The position numbers were made by a program, and so were the translations under genes. This document shows, piece after piece, positions 1 to 7,750 of a stretch of DNA of 9,420 nucleotides (positions within the stretch are counted from its first letter, which is position 1; each line of letters starts with the position of its first letter). Source of the DNA: Clostridia bacterium (lineage in GTDB: Bacteria > Bacillota > Clostridia > DSM-8532); contig JAOABT010000309.1 of the NCBI GenBank assembly GCA_026418215.1, positions 1-9,420 of the forward strand, written 5' to 3'. A model generated the notes under the pieces. It had not been told where the DNA came from. It did not search any database and worked only from the letters and a program-made list of their open reading frames with translations.

Positions 1-296
1 ATGGTGTGGTTGTCAGGCCGGGGGAGAACAAGCTCAAGATTCTTCCCTGCCGTTTGGGTGTCCTTTGCTTCTTCCTGATAAAAATTATCGAAATTATAAA
101 GCTGACCCAGCGTAAAGCCGGCAGGTGTCAAAACCGTAAACTTTTCTTCCAGCGTGAAGAGGTAGCGCGGTGCCACAGACGGCAGGAAAAACAAGAGACC
201 GCCTATCAGAATAAAAGCGAAGAATAGGGCGGCTGTCAGCCGAACACGCCGGGTAAGCTTTCTTCTGAGCCATAGGGATGCCGATAACTTATTCAT
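1..296 (-). CDS. N-terminal part of an unidentified single-pass membrane protein (truncated by window edge)
   Basis: Reading the minus strand from the ATG at 296-294 gives 98 residues with no stop before the left edge, so only the N-terminus is here. It begins with a short cytoplasmic, arginine/lysine-rich stretch (residues 9-19, LWLRRKLTRRV). A hydrophobic segment follows at about residues 21-38 (core FFAFILIGGLLFFL), then a more polar region (from about residue 43). This is the pattern of a signal anchor with the bulk of the protein outside the membrane. Signal peptidase cleavage after S-V-A (residues 40-42) is possible, but the next residue is proline, which disfavours it. A GGAGAG ribosome binding site lies 6 bases before the chosen ATG; an in-frame ATG 18 bases further upstream would overlap that site and was not chosen. 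The gene lies downstream of the cheW terminator, so it probably has its own promoter, which I could not identify. I do not recognise the family and assign no function. Confidence 0.75.
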   Translation of the reverse strand, partial: MNKLSASLWLRRKLTRRVRLTAALFFAFILIGGLLFFLPSVAPRYLFTLEEKFTVLTPAGFTLGQLYNFDNFYQEEAKDTQTAGKNLELVLPRPDNHT

Positions 297-380
297 TTCT
301 TTCTCTCCGAGCATAGGTCCAGAATAAGATATGCCCTGTCCGCCCGTTTTATTTCTTTCGCCGCTTTAAGGGTGACAAAA

Positions 381-414
381 CAAAAAAGGTCTTAAGCCTT
401 CGCTTAAAACCTTT
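381..414 (-). terminator. Intrinsic (rho-independent) terminator after cheW
   Basis: On the minus strand a 13-pair stem (arms 402-414 and 385-397, with one G-T wobble) closes a 4-base GAAG loop (398-401) and runs directly into a T-run (387-382). It lies 27 bases past the cheW stop codon. This is the expected end of the helD-argJ-cheW unit and separates it from the left-edge membrane-protein gene. On the plus strand the tail is poor in T, so it probably acts in one direction only. Confidence 0.85.
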
Positions 415-441
415 ACCTCATAACGATTAAATCTGCAATTC

Positions 442-921
442 TTACTTTACAACCTCGGCTCCGTGCTTCTGGACCAAGTCCTTTACCTGCTGTTCCTCGT
501 CGGGGGTTAATACCTTATCGAGATTCAAGAGCAGAATCAGCTTATCATTAAGCTTGGCTACACCTGATAAAAAGCGCTTGTCGAAGGTTGAGAGCGTTGG
601 AGGGGTTTCGACAATGTCTTCATCGGGAACACGTACTATTTCCGTCACGCTGTCTACGACAAATCCCAGAAGCAGCTCATTCATATTCACGATGATGATT
701 TTCGTGTTTTCATCGTTCTCCTTTGCGGGCATGTTGAAGCGCTTTCTTAAGTTAAACACCGTCAGGACCTTTCCGCGAAGGTTCAGAAGCCCTTCAATAA
801 ACGGAGGGGTGTTGGGAACCTTAAAAATCTCCTGAGGCTTTAAAATTTGATAAATCTGAGTGATCCCAATGCCAAAGGTTTCATCGGCAATATGGAATTT
901 AATGAGCTGCTGTACGGCCAT
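442..921 (-). CDS. cheW: Chemotaxis coupling protein CheW
   Basis: CheW is a soluble adaptor that links methyl-accepting chemotaxis receptors to the kinase CheA at the inner face of the membrane. The product is 159 residues, a normal length for a single-domain CheW. The family core is clear: PPFIEGLLNLRGKVLTVFNL at residues 39-58, including the conserved N-L-R-G (47-50) at the receptor/kinase interface; GFVVDSVTEIVRVP at 86-99; and the late strand VAKLNDKLILLLNLDKVL at 121-138. The ATG at 921 is chosen because a GGAGGT site sits 6 bases upstream. The frame stays open for 20 more codons, but that extension is cysteine- and arginine-rich and unlike CheW N-termini. The gene lies 88 bases after argJ with no terminator between them, so read-through from argJ is likely. 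No other chemotaxis gene is in the window, so this may be an orphan CheW outside a main che cluster, or a dedicated partner for particular receptors. Confidence 0.93.
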   Translation of the reverse strand: MAVQQLIKFHIADETFGIGITQIYQILKPQEIFKVPNTPPFIEGLLNLRGKVLTVFNLRKRFNMPAKENDENTKIIIVNMNELLLGFVVDSVTEIVRVPDEDIVETPPTLSTFDKRFLSGVAKLNDKLILLLNLDKVLTPDEEQQVKDLVQKHGAEVVK

Positions 922-927
922 AGGAAT

Positions 928-933
928 ACCTCC
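928..933 (-). promoter_or_regulatory. Ribosome binding site fixing the cheW start
   Basis: GGAGGT on the minus strand lies 6 bases before the ATG at 921. It argues for this start over the in-frame ATGs 54 and 60 bases upstream. Confidence 0.8.
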
Positions 934-1009
934 ATTACACCTTCTACTAAAACGTCCACATTCATCATTACCCATTTTCATTTGGGTTTAACACGAAATT
1001 TATTTTGAA

Positions 1010-2206
1010 TTAGCTTCTGTAGGATCCGTTGATTTTCACATAATCATAGGAGAAATCGCAGGTCCAGAGCCTATCTGAAACGTTTCCGGCTTTAAAATCA
1101 AGCGTGACGATGACTTCTTCTTCCTTAAGGATTGTCAGTGCTTTTTCCTCATCGAAGCCGACGGCTACACCGTTCTTACATACTAAAAGCTCACCGAGAT
1201 AAATATCGACAAGATTGGGGTCAAAGCTTGCACCGGAATAACCGGCTGCCGTAAAGATTCTTCCCCAGTTGGCATCCTGACCGAAGAAGGCGGTCTTGAC
1301 CAAGGGGGACTTGGCGATGGCATTCAGGATAAGGTGTGCCGAGGCTTTATCGGAAGCATTCTTTACATTGAGCTCAATAAGCTTGGTAGCGCCTTCACCG
1401 TCTTTGGCGAGCATCTTGGACAGCTTCACGCAGACCTCCTCCAAAGCCTTGCAGAAGGCCTCAAATGCGGTGCCTTCCTCAAGTATGGGGGTGTTGCCGG
1501 CAGCGCCGTTGGCAAGGATAAGAACCTTATCGCACACACTGGTGTCGCCATCTACAGAAACACGGTTGTAGGATTTATCGGCTATCGTTTTAATGGCTTT
1601 GTCTAAAAGCTCATAAGAGATAGCAATGTCAGTGGTCACAACCGAAATCATGGTGGCCATATTGGGATGTATCATACCCGAGCCCTTTGCCATGCCGCCT
1701 ATGGTGACGGTTTTGCCGTCTAAAACGAAAGTTGTAGAGGCTTCCTTTGAATAGGTATCGGTGGTCATAATGGCCTGGGCGGCAAGGTTTCCGCCATTGT
1801 CTGAAAGGTTTCTGAAAGCCTCGGCAAGGCCTGCTTCGATTTTTTTCATATCCAGTCGGAAGCCGATAACGCCTGTTGAGCCTAGCATGACTTCTTCTGG
1901 CTTACAGCCAATGTTTTGTGCAGCAAGCTGTGCCATGAGAGCGGCATCCTCATCTCCCTGAGGTCCGACACAGGCGTTGGCGCAGCCGCTATTGATGACA
2001 ACAGCCCTTGCTATGCCTGCCTTGATCTTTTCCCTTGACCATTGAAGAGAATGGCCCTTGACCACGTTGGTTGTAAAAATTCCCGCTGCCTTGGCGGGGG
2101 TATCTGAAACGACCAATGCCAGGTCGCGGTTACCGTTCTTTTTAAGGCCACATGCGACGCCTGCAGCTTTAAAGCCTTTAGGCGATGTAATGCCGGAATT
2201 TGTCAT
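1010..2206 (-). CDS. argJ: Arginine biosynthesis protein ArgJ (ornithine acetyltransferase / glutamate N-acetyltransferase)
   Basis: ArgJ moves the acetyl group from N-acetylornithine to glutamate, recycling acetylglutamate in arginine synthesis. Bifunctional members also make N-acetylglutamate from acetyl-CoA. The product is 398 residues, a typical length. Visible hallmarks are SGCANA (73-78), LGSTGVIG (108-115) with T111-G112 as the expected oxyanion hole, and KGSGMIHPNMATMI (174-187). Within the last, the precursor is known in this family to cleave itself between Ala184 and Thr185, leaving Thr185 as the N-terminal nucleophile of the beta chain. FFGQDANWGRI (307-317) and the C-terminal INGSYRS also fit. 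A GGAGG site lies 8 bases before the ATG. The gene starts 35 bases after helD on the same strand with no terminator between, so it is probably co-transcribed with helD. No argC, argB, argD or argF is visible, so argJ is separated from the usual arginine cluster here. The sequence does not show whether the enzyme is mono- or bifunctional. Confidence 0.96.
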   Translation of the reverse strand: MTNSGITSPKGFKAAGVACGLKKNGNRDLALVVSDTPAKAAGIFTTNVVKGHSLQWSREKIKAGIARAVVINSGCANACVGPQGDEDAALMAQLAAQNIGCKPEEVMLGSTGVIGFRLDMKKIEAGLAEAFRNLSDNGGNLAAQAIMTTDTYSKEASTTFVLDGKTVTIGGMAKGSGMIHPNMATMISVVTTDIAISYELLDKAIKTIADKSYNRVSVDGDTSVCDKVLILANGAAGNTPILEEGTAFEAFCKALEEVCVKLSKMLAKDGEGATKLIELNVKNASDKASAHLILNAIAKSPLVKTAFFGQDANWGRIFTAAGYSGASFDPNLVDIYLGELLVCKNGVAVGFDEEKALTILKEEEVIVTLDFKAGNVSDRLWTCDFSYDYVKINGSYRS

Positions 2207-2241
2207 TTTTTAGTCCTCCAAATGTTTAACTTTATTGTAAC

Positions 2242-4536
2242 CTAATTTGTTTCATTAGGCAATAATGGCAAGGCCTCATACAAAGAGGAATCAGCAATGG
2301 AAAGAACTGCAGGCAGCGTATTATTGTCAGAATAGAGGGAAACCTTGTGAAGCGCCCTGCTGAGCACAGTATAAAACAAGCCCCGCTCTATTTGTTGCGA
2401 GTAATCCGCATCATGGTCAAAAACGATATGGACGGAGTCGAATTCAAGGCCCTTCGACAAATAGGACGGAATGACCATCATGCCCTCAAGCTTGTATTCA
2501 AACCCTTCCCGTACCAGACGGAACGGCACGGAAGCATCCTTAAAATGATGCTTTAAAGCGTCGTAAAGCCTCTCTGCGCTTTGGCTTGTCTTGGTGATGA
2601 CGGCAATGGTTTTACGGCCTTCGGCCGCATCCTTCAAAATTTCCTGCCTTAACCTTCGTTCCATTGCATCACGGGTTGACGTCTTATAAAGCACAGGCTT
2701 GTCGCCGCGCCTGCCAAAAGGCTCGCCGGCAGGCCCCGTAAGGAATTGGGAGGCAAACTGGGTGATTTCAACCGTTGAGCGGTAGCTCTTGTTAAGGGTC
2801 AGGAAGGCGTAATCGCTCGGTGCCAAGGCTTGGGCGGCATCCTTAAGCGAGACGTGGCTCTCATAGGGGTTGATATTCTGGCTTACGTCACCCAAAAGCG
2901 TCATTCCTGCGCAAGAAAAGAGCTTTGATAATGACAGAAGCTGAACTCGGGAATAATCCTGGGCCTCGTCTATCATCACATGCCTCACGTTAAGGTCTGG
3001 TTCGGTAGTCCCTAAAAGCAGTGACAAATAAAGCAGGGGACCTGAATCCTCATATGGAATGAAACCGCTTCTAAGCGCTGCTGAGCCGCCGTCCAGCCAG
3101 ATCCTTTTTGTTTCGCCGTCCAACCGGTTTTCAAAGCAGAAATGCACGACTTCAATGTTGGTGAGCAGAGCCTCATAGAGCCTAAAGGGACTTAAAGTGA
3201 GCATGCTGTTAAGCTTTTCGTGAAAGCCCTGGGCTTCCTCCCGGAGAGACAGCTTTGACATGGCCTTCGCTTCGCTGCGGCTCAGGCTCACATCCTCATG
3301 CTCCATTTCTTCTGCCTTCTGCTGGGTTTGCAGCTTCTTAATAGGCTTCAGCATCTCCTGAATGCGATGCTCCATACGCTTAAAGCGCTGTGCCACGGGC
3401 ATGGCGGAAAAATCCCTGTAAAACAGGCCTTCAAGCTCTTCCTTGGTAGCGATGACCTGATTTTTATAGCTCAGGGTTTCAAATCCGATCATATGTTTCA
3501 GGGCATAGTCATATAGCCTGTCGAGTACATCAGTAAACCAGGAAGCGGACTTGATGCTCATGAGCACAAGTCTTTTTTTGCATGCTTCAGTTTCTCCCTG
3601 AGTAAGAATTCTTTCAAGCATTTCAGGCTGGGTTTCAGCCTTGTGACTCGTCGTATAATAACGCTCAAACAGGCTCGGGTAGGGTGTTCCCTTAATGGGC
3701 TCCTCGCCAAGGTCCGGAAGGACGTCAGCAATATAGTCTCCTAAAACATCCGTAGAGGATAGAATGATCAAATTGTCTGTCTCAATGCTTTTCTTATTCC
3801 TGTAAAGCAGATAGGATGCGCGGTGCATGGCCACCGAGGTCTTCCCGCTTCCTGCAGTCCCCTGAACAGCCAGCACCTTTGCTGTATCGTGGCGAATGGC
3901 TGTATTCTGCTCCTTTTGGATGGTGGACACGATGGATTTCATGCGACCGCTGGTATTGTTGGCTAAAAGCTCTTGAAGTATGTCGTCCTGAATGGCGACG
4001 CTGGAATCAAAGAAAAACACCAGCTTTCCGCCTGAAATCCTGTATTGGCGCTTGAGGGTAATGCTTCCCCTGATGAGGCCGGCAGGGCATTTATAGCTTG
4101 CGGGGCCGGTTTCGAAATCATAAAACATGCCCGACACAGGAGCTCGCCAGTCGTAAACGAGGATTTCTCCCGTCTCATCATGGGTGACTGTATAAATTCC
4201 TATATAGATGGGGGTCGGTTTGTCCTCGCCATTCTCTTGAAAATCAATGCGTCCGAAGTAGGGGTTAAGGCGCTGCTGATCGAGCCGGATGATCTCTCGG
4301 GCTGTTTTCTTGGACCAGGCCATATTTTGCTTTAAAAGGTTGATATGCTGCAAGAATTCGGAAATATTCTCCAGATCTCCTATGACACCCGTTTCTTCCC
4401 ACATGGAGCGGTTGATGTCAGCCTGCTGTGTGATGAGCGAATCCTTTTCCTCGAATTTCTTCTTGAGGAACTGGGTCATATAGTCTACGACCCTTTCAAC
4501 ACGATCATGTTCCACTTGCCAATCGGGATGCTGCAT
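2242..4536 (-). CDS. helD: HelD-family RNA polymerase recycling ATPase (UvrD/Rep-like superfamily 1)
   Basis: HelD proteins bind RNA polymerase, insert into its channels and use ATP to release stalled or post-termination enzyme from nucleic acid; despite the helicase fold they are not typical helicases. The product is 764 residues, close to Firmicutes HelD length. A charged, probably coiled-coil N-terminus (about 1-85) is followed by YDWRAPVSGMFYD (128-140), a signature of HelD absent from UvrD/PcrA. The SF1 motifs come in order: Q-motif-like EQNTAIRH (209-216), Walker A GTAGSGKT (226-233), DEAQD (523-527), GDVSQNINP (549-557), NKSYRST (582-588), SKGLEFD (694-700) and YTVLSRALHKV (722-732). 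The long stretch between Walker A and DEAQD holds the HelD-specific insertion and has charged helices around 390-445. The ATG at 4536 is chosen for its GGAGG site 7 bases upstream; an 18-codon in-frame extension lacks such support. The gene is divergent from yerC-secA and heads a unit with argJ and cheW. A UvrD-like DNA helicase is less likely given the WRAP motif. Confidence 0.92.
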   Translation of the reverse strand: MQHPDWQVEHDRVERVVDYMTQFLKKKFEEKDSLITQQADINRSMWEETGVIGDLENISEFLQHINLLKQNMAWSKKTAREIIRLDQQRLNPYFGRIDFQENGEDKPTPIYIGIYTVTHDETGEILVYDWRAPVSGMFYDFETGPASYKCPAGLIRGSITLKRQYRISGGKLVFFFDSSVAIQDDILQELLANNTSGRMKSIVSTIQKEQNTAIRHDTAKVLAVQGTAGSGKTSVAMHRASYLLYRNKKSIETDNLIILSSTDVLGDYIADVLPDLGEEPIKGTPYPSLFERYYTTSHKAETQPEMLERILTQGETEACKKRLVLMSIKSASWFTDVLDRLYDYALKHMIGFETLSYKNQVIATKEELEGLFYRDFSAMPVAQRFKRMEHRIQEMLKPIKKLQTQQKAEEMEHEDVSLSRSEAKAMSKLSLREEAQGFHEKLNSMLTLSPFRLYEALLTNIEVVHFCFENRLDGETKRIWLDGGSAALRSGFIPYEDSGPLLYLSLLLGTTEPDLNVRHVMIDEAQDYSRVQLLSLSKLFSCAGMTLLGDVSQNINPYESHVSLKDAAQALAPSDYAFLTLNKSYRSTVEITQFASQFLTGPAGEPFGRRGDKPVLYKTSTRDAMERRLRQEILKDAAEGRKTIAVITKTSQSAERLYDALKHHFKDASVPFRLVREGFEYKLEGMMVIPSYLSKGLEFDSVHIVFDHDADYSQQIERGLFYTVLSRALHKVSLYSDNNTLPAVLSIADSSLYEALPLLPNETN

Positions 4537-4543
4537 GCTATAA

Positions 4544-4548
4544 CCTCC
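4544..4548 (-). promoter_or_regulatory. Ribosome binding site fixing the helD start
   Basis: GGAGG on the minus strand lies 7 bases before the ATG at 4536. It favours this start over the in-frame upstream codon at 4590. Confidence 0.8.
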
Positions 4549-4570
4549 ATAGGACTTCGATTTCCTTAAT

Positions 4571-4579
4571 AGGATAACA
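4571..4579 (-). promoter_or_regulatory. Weak candidate promoter -10 for helD
   Basis: On the minus strand TGTTATCCT resembles an extended -10 (TG, one base, then TATCCT, matching 4 of 6 consensus positions). It is placed so that transcription would start about 28 bases before the helD ATG. No good -35 element lies at the right distance. It is offered only because helD must be transcribed from this divergent gap or from beyond it. Confidence 0.25.
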
Positions 4580-4621
4580 AAAGGACCCACTTTTTAATAG
4601 ACTTTTAGTTGACACCATGGT

Positions 4622-4632
4622 TATGGTATAAT
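4622..4632 (+). promoter_or_regulatory. Extended -10 promoter of the yerC-secA operon
   Basis: TATGGTATAAT matches the Gram-positive extended -10 consensus (TRTGnTATAAT) at every defined position. Transcription would start near 4639-4641, giving a leader of about 75 bases before the yerC GTG. A TTGACA at 4609-4614 is only 12 bases upstream of the hexamer, too close to serve as its -35, so the extended -10 contacts probably carry this promoter. The position just upstream of yerC with no other plus-strand gene before it supports the call. Confidence 0.65.
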
Positions 4633-4645
4633 AAAAATGTAGGGA

Positions 4646-4662
4646 TTTGCATTTCTTTGCAT
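4646..4662 (+). repeat. Two direct TTTGCAT repeats in the yerC-secA leader
   Basis: TTTGCAT occurs at 4646-4652 and again at 4656-4662, with starts 10 bases apart, about one helical turn. The pair begins a few bases after the predicted transcription start. Such spacing fits a dimeric DNA-binding protein using the same face of the helix, so this is a possible operator. YerC is one candidate ligand by proximity only. The pair is short and could be chance. Confidence 0.4.
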
Positions 4663-4700
4663 CTAGTGAGATAATCTTTAAAGGTGTCCCATCATTAAGC

Positions 4701-4704
4701 GGAG
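4701..4704 (+). promoter_or_regulatory. Ribosome binding site deciding the yerC start
   Basis: GGAG at 4701-4704 directly abuts an in-frame TTG at 4705, which is therefore too close to be used. It is 9 bases before the GTG at 4714, a workable distance, so GTG is taken as the start. Confidence 0.6.
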
Positions 4705-4713
4705 TTGAGAAAA

Positions 4714-5028
4714 GTGAATCATAAGCTCAAGGACGACCATACAGACAGGCTTTTTGAAGCGATTCTAAAGCTCGAGACAATCGAAGAGTGCTATAACTTT
4801 TTTGAGGATATAGGGACAATTTCTGAAATTAAATCCTTTGCACAACGCTTTGCCGTTGCGCAGATGCTGACAGAAAAAAAGACCTATAGGGAAATTCATG
4901 AAAAAACAGGGGCAAGCGAGGCAACAATAAGCAGAGTGAATAGGGCTCTGAATTATGGTGCCGATGGCTACAGGCTTGTTCTTGAACGGTTTAACAAAGA
5001 AGGAGTAAAAGTTGATGAACATACTTGA
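4714..5028 (+). CDS. yerC: YerC/YecD-type TrpR-family DNA-binding protein
   Basis: This small protein of 104 residues belongs to the YerC/YecD branch of the Trp repressor superfamily, which is widespread in Firmicutes and mostly uncharacterised. The characteristic run is visible: [10 protein letters not shown] (11-20), [10 protein letters not shown] (24-33), [15 protein letters not shown] (38-52), then the helix-turn-helix [20 protein letters not shown] (57-76), ending with [16 protein letters not shown] (77-92). The helix-turn-helix implies DNA binding; a tryptophan ligand should not be assumed, because YerC proteins are not established tryptophan sensors. The GTG start follows from the spacing of the GGAG site. 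The 3' end overlaps secA by 14 bases, pointing to co-transcription and coupled translation. In Bacillus the homologue lies by pcrB-pcrA rather than secA, so this neighbourhood is different. Autoregulation through the TTTGCAT pair upstream is a possibility, not a demonstrated fact. Confidence 0.88.
   Translation: MNHKLKDDHTDRLFEAILKLETIEECYNFFEDIGTISEIKSFAQRFAVAQMLTEKKTYREIHEKTGASEATISRVNRALNYGADGYRLVLERFNKEGVKVDEHT
5001..5005 (+). promoter_or_regulatory. Ribosome binding site of secA inside yerC
   Basis: AGGAG lies within the last codons of yerC, 9 bases before the ATG at 5015 and 6 bases before an adjacent in-frame TTG at 5012. Spacing alone allows either. ATG is preferred because the resulting MNILEKIFG matches usual SecA N-termini and ATG is the stronger codon. 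Confidence 0.6.
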
Positions 5029-7750
5029 AAAAATTTTTGGAAGCTATTCCGAAAAGGAATTAAAACGTATCCGCCCCATTGTGGATAAAATAGAGTCCCT
5101 TGAGCCGGAAATGAAGAAGCTCTCTGACACTGAATTAAAAGGCAAGACCCAGGAATTCAAGGATCGCTTAAAGAATGGAGAAACCCTTGACGATATCCTT
5201 CCAGAAGCTTTTGCAGTTGTAAGAGAAGCCTCTGTCCGTGTTATTGGTGAACGTCACTTTAAGGTTCAGCTTATCGGCGGCATCATCCTGCATCAAGGCC
5301 GTATCGCCGAAATGAAAACCGGTGAAGGTAAAACGCTTACCGCAACACTTCCGCTTTATTTGAACGCCCTTACAGGCGAAGGCGCACACTTGGTTACGGT
5401 AAACGATTACCTGGCTAAGTACCAGGCCGAATTAATGGGCAAAATCTATAACTTTCTAGGCCTTACTGTAGGCATCATCGTCCATGACCTTGACAATGAC
5501 CAGAGGCGCGAGGCCTACGGCTGTGATATCACCTACGGAGCCAACAACGAGGTTGGCTTTGGTTATCTGCGTGACAACATGGTGGTCTACAAGGAGCAAA
5601 TGGCTCAAAGAGGCCTTCATTACGCCATCGTCGACGAAGTGGACTCCATCTTGATTGACGAAGCCAGAACGCCGTTGATCATATCCGGTCAGGGTGAAAA
5701 ATCGACCGATCTTTACCAGAAGGCTGATACCTTTGCAAGAAGGCTTTCAAAGGCTGTTTTCAAGGAAACCGATGACAAACAGCATGCCGATGAAATTGAA
5801 GCCGACTATATTGTTGATGAAAAGGCGCACACCGCTACCTTGACAGCAAAGGGCGTTGAAAAGGCGGAGCGTTATTTTAATGTAGAAAACCTTTCAGATG
5901 TTGAGAATATGACCGTTTCCCACCACATTAACCAGGCCCTTAAAGCCCACGGTCTCATGAAGAATGATGTGGATTACGTGGTCAAGGATGGCGAGGTCAT
6001 CATTGTTGACGAGTTTACAGGTCGTCTTATGTATGGCCGCCGTTACTCCGATGGCCTCCATCAGGCCATTGAAGCCAAGGAAGGCGTCAAGGTCGAGCAT
6101 GAAAGCAAGACCCTGGCCACCATCACCTTCCAGAACTACTTCAGAATGTACAAGAAGCTTGCCGGTATGACCGGTACGGCTCTTACCGAGGAACAGGAAT
6201 TCCGTGCCATCTATAAGCTCGACGTTATTCCGATCCCCACTAACCTGCCGGTTGTCCGTAAGGATTTAGACGACGTCGTGTATAAGAGCAAGAACGGCAA
6301 ATTTGCGGCCGTTGTTCAGGACATTATCGAGAGCAATAAAAAAGGCCAGCCCGTGCTGGTCGGTACCATCTCCATCGAAACCTCGGAAATGCTGAGCGGC
6401 ATCCTCAAGAAGAACGGCATCAAGCATAACGTCTTGAACGCCAAGTACCACGAAAAGGAAGCCGAGATCATTGCTCAGGCAGGTAAATACGCTGCCGTAA
6501 CGATTTCCACCAACATGGCCGGCCGTGGTACCGACATTAAGCTCGGCGGTAACTCCGAGTTCCTTGCCAAGCAGGAAATGCGCAAAATGGGCATGGATGA
6601 ACAGCTTATCATGGATTCCATCAGCTTTAATGAAACCCATGACGAGCAGATTCTGAAGGCTCGCCAAATATTTAAAGAACTCAATGAGAAGTTTAAAAGG
6701 GAAACCGATAAGGAAAAGGAGCTGGTTATTCAGGCCGGCGGTCTTAAGATTATCGGTACCGAGCGCCATGAATCCCGCCGTATCGACAATCAGCTGCGCG
6801 GACGTTCCGGCCGTCAGGGCGACCCCGGTGAATCACGCTTCTATATCGCACTGGACGACGATTTGATGCGCCTATTCGGCTCTGAACGCATGGAGCGCAT
6901 GGTCAGCGCACTAGGCCTCGACGAAAACCAGCCTATTGAAGCCAAGCTGCTTTCAAACGCCATTGAAAGCGCTCAGAAGAAGATAGAAGGCATCAACTTC
7001 CAGCGTCGTAAAAACGTGCTCCAGTACGACGACGTTATGAACAAGCAGCGCGAAATCATCTATTCCGAGCGTGCCAAGGTATTAAACGGCGAAAACCTCA
7101 AGGACAACATGACCAAGATGATCGATTCCATCGCCGACAGCATCGTGAAGATGTACTGCAGTGAAAGCGACATCCCGGACAATTGGGATTTGAATGCCCT
7201 CGCTGCTTATGCAGAAAACGTCCTCCTGCCCGCCGGTTCGATTGATGTAAAAGCCATCGATATTGAAACCATTACGGCAGAAGATTTGTCGAGCATGCTC
7301 AAGGAAAAGGCTCACGCCCTTTATGAGGCCAAGGAAGCCGAGTTCGGTGAAGAGCTCATGAGAGAGCTTGAGAGACGCGTGCTTCTTAAGACGGTCGATG
7401 AAAAATGGATGGATCACATTGACGATATGGATCAGCTCAAATATGGTATCGGCCTTCGTGCCTATGGCCAGCGTGACCCTGTTATCGAATACAAGCGTGA
7501 AGGCTTTGAAATGTTCGATGAAATGATCCGCAACATCCAGCAGGATACCATCAAGATGCTGCTGCACATCCGCAAGGAAAATGTGGTTGTACAGCGTGAG
7601 CAGGTGGCTAAGCCCATTGAAGCGTCTCATGGCGAAGGAGACACCGTCAAAAAGCCCAAGAAGCGCGAAGCCTCCAAGGTTGGACGAAACGATCCCTGCC
7701 CATGCGGCAGCGGCAAGAAATACAAGAAGTGCTGCGGAATCAACGAGTAG
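5015..7750 (+). CDS. secA: Preprotein translocase ATPase SecA
   Basis: SecA is the essential motor that pushes unfolded secretory proteins through the SecYEG channel using ATP. The product is 911 residues. Visible in order are the N-terminus [15 protein letters not shown]; Walker A MKTGEGKT (100-107) in NBD1; [20 protein letters not shown] (206-225), carrying motif II and the entry to the preprotein cross-linking domain; AGMTGTA (383-389); [10 protein letters not shown] (499-508) and [13 protein letters not shown] (593-605) in NBD2; the helical scaffold and wing region (about 610-840); and a basic linker ending in a zinc-binding tail with C895, C897, C906 and C907 ([13 protein letters not shown]). 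Between the GRGTDI and QLRGR motifs lies a charged helical insertion (about 512-570), longer than in Bacillus subtilis SecA but, from memory, common in clostridia. Codons shift from A/T-rich in the first 60-100 to mostly C/G-ending later, as expected of a highly expressed gene. It overlaps yerC by 14 bases; no prfB follows. All key ATPase residues are intact. Confidence 0.98.
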   Translation: MNILEKIFGSYSEKELKRIRPIVDKIESLEPEMKKLSDTELKGKTQEFKDRLKNGETLDDILPEAFAVVREASVRVIGERHFKVQLIGGIILHQGRIAEMKTGEGKTLTATLPLYLNALTGEGAHLVTVNDYLAKYQAELMGKIYNFLGLTVGIIVHDLDNDQRREAYGCDITYGANNEVGFGYLRDNMVVYKEQMAQRGLHYAIVDEVDSILIDEARTPLIISGQGEKSTDLYQKADTFARRLSKAVFKETDDKQHADEIEADYIVDEKAHTATLTAKGVEKAERYFNVENLSDVENMTVSHHINQALKAHGLMKNDVDYVVKDGEVIIVDEFTGRLMYGRRYSDGLHQAIEAKEGVKVEHESKTLATITFQNYFRMYKKLAGMTGTALTEEQEFRAIYKLDVIPIPTNLPVVRKDLDDVVYKSKNGKFAAVVQDIIESNKKGQPVLVGTISIETSEMLSGILKKNGIKHNVLNAKYHEKEAEIIAQAGKYAAVTISTNMAGRGTDIKLGGNSEFLAKQEMRKMGMDEQLIMDSISFNETHDEQILKARQIFKELNEKFKRETDKEKELVIQAGGLKIIGTERHESRRIDNQLRGRSGRQGDPGESRFYIALDDDLMRLFGSERMERMVSALGLDENQPIEAKLLSNAIESAQKKIEGINFQRRKNVLQYDDVMNKQREIIYSERAKVLNGENLKDNMTKMIDSIADSIVKMYCSESDIPDNWDLNALAAYAENVLLPAGSIDVKAIDIETITAEDLSSMLKEKAHALYEAKEAEFGEELMRELERRVLLKTVDEKWMDHIDDMDQLKYGIGLRAYGQRDPVIEYKREGFEMFDEMIRNIQQDTIKMLLHIRKENVVVQREQVAKPIEASHGEGDTVKKPKKREASKVGRNDPCPCGSGKKYKKCCGINE

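Noticed and set aside
6..227. A 73-codon plus-strand open frame at the left edge
   Set aside because: It runs opposite to the minus-strand membrane-protein gene, which has a proper ribosome binding site and a coherent membrane segment; the plus-strand product shows no such pattern.
922..981. A longer cheW starting at 981
   Set aside because: The extra 20 residues are not CheW-like, and a strong ribosome binding site sits directly before the ATG at 921.
966..988. A possible argJ terminator in the argJ-cheW gap
   Set aside because: Only a 5-pair ACCCA/TGGGT stem with an 8-base loop is present and no T-run follows, so it is unlikely to stop transcription.
4609..4632. TTGACA followed by TATAAT as a classical -35/-10 promoter
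   Set aside because: The spacing is only 12 bases, too short for the usual 16-18. The extended -10 reading explains the site better.
6266..6769. A 167-codon open frame antisense to secA
   Set aside because: It is a shadow of the strongly supported secA frame with no recognisable motif.
7082..7630. A 182-codon open frame antisense to secA
   Set aside because: It lies wholly inside secA on the opposite strand and shows no protein family pattern; secA codon bias explains the lack of stops.
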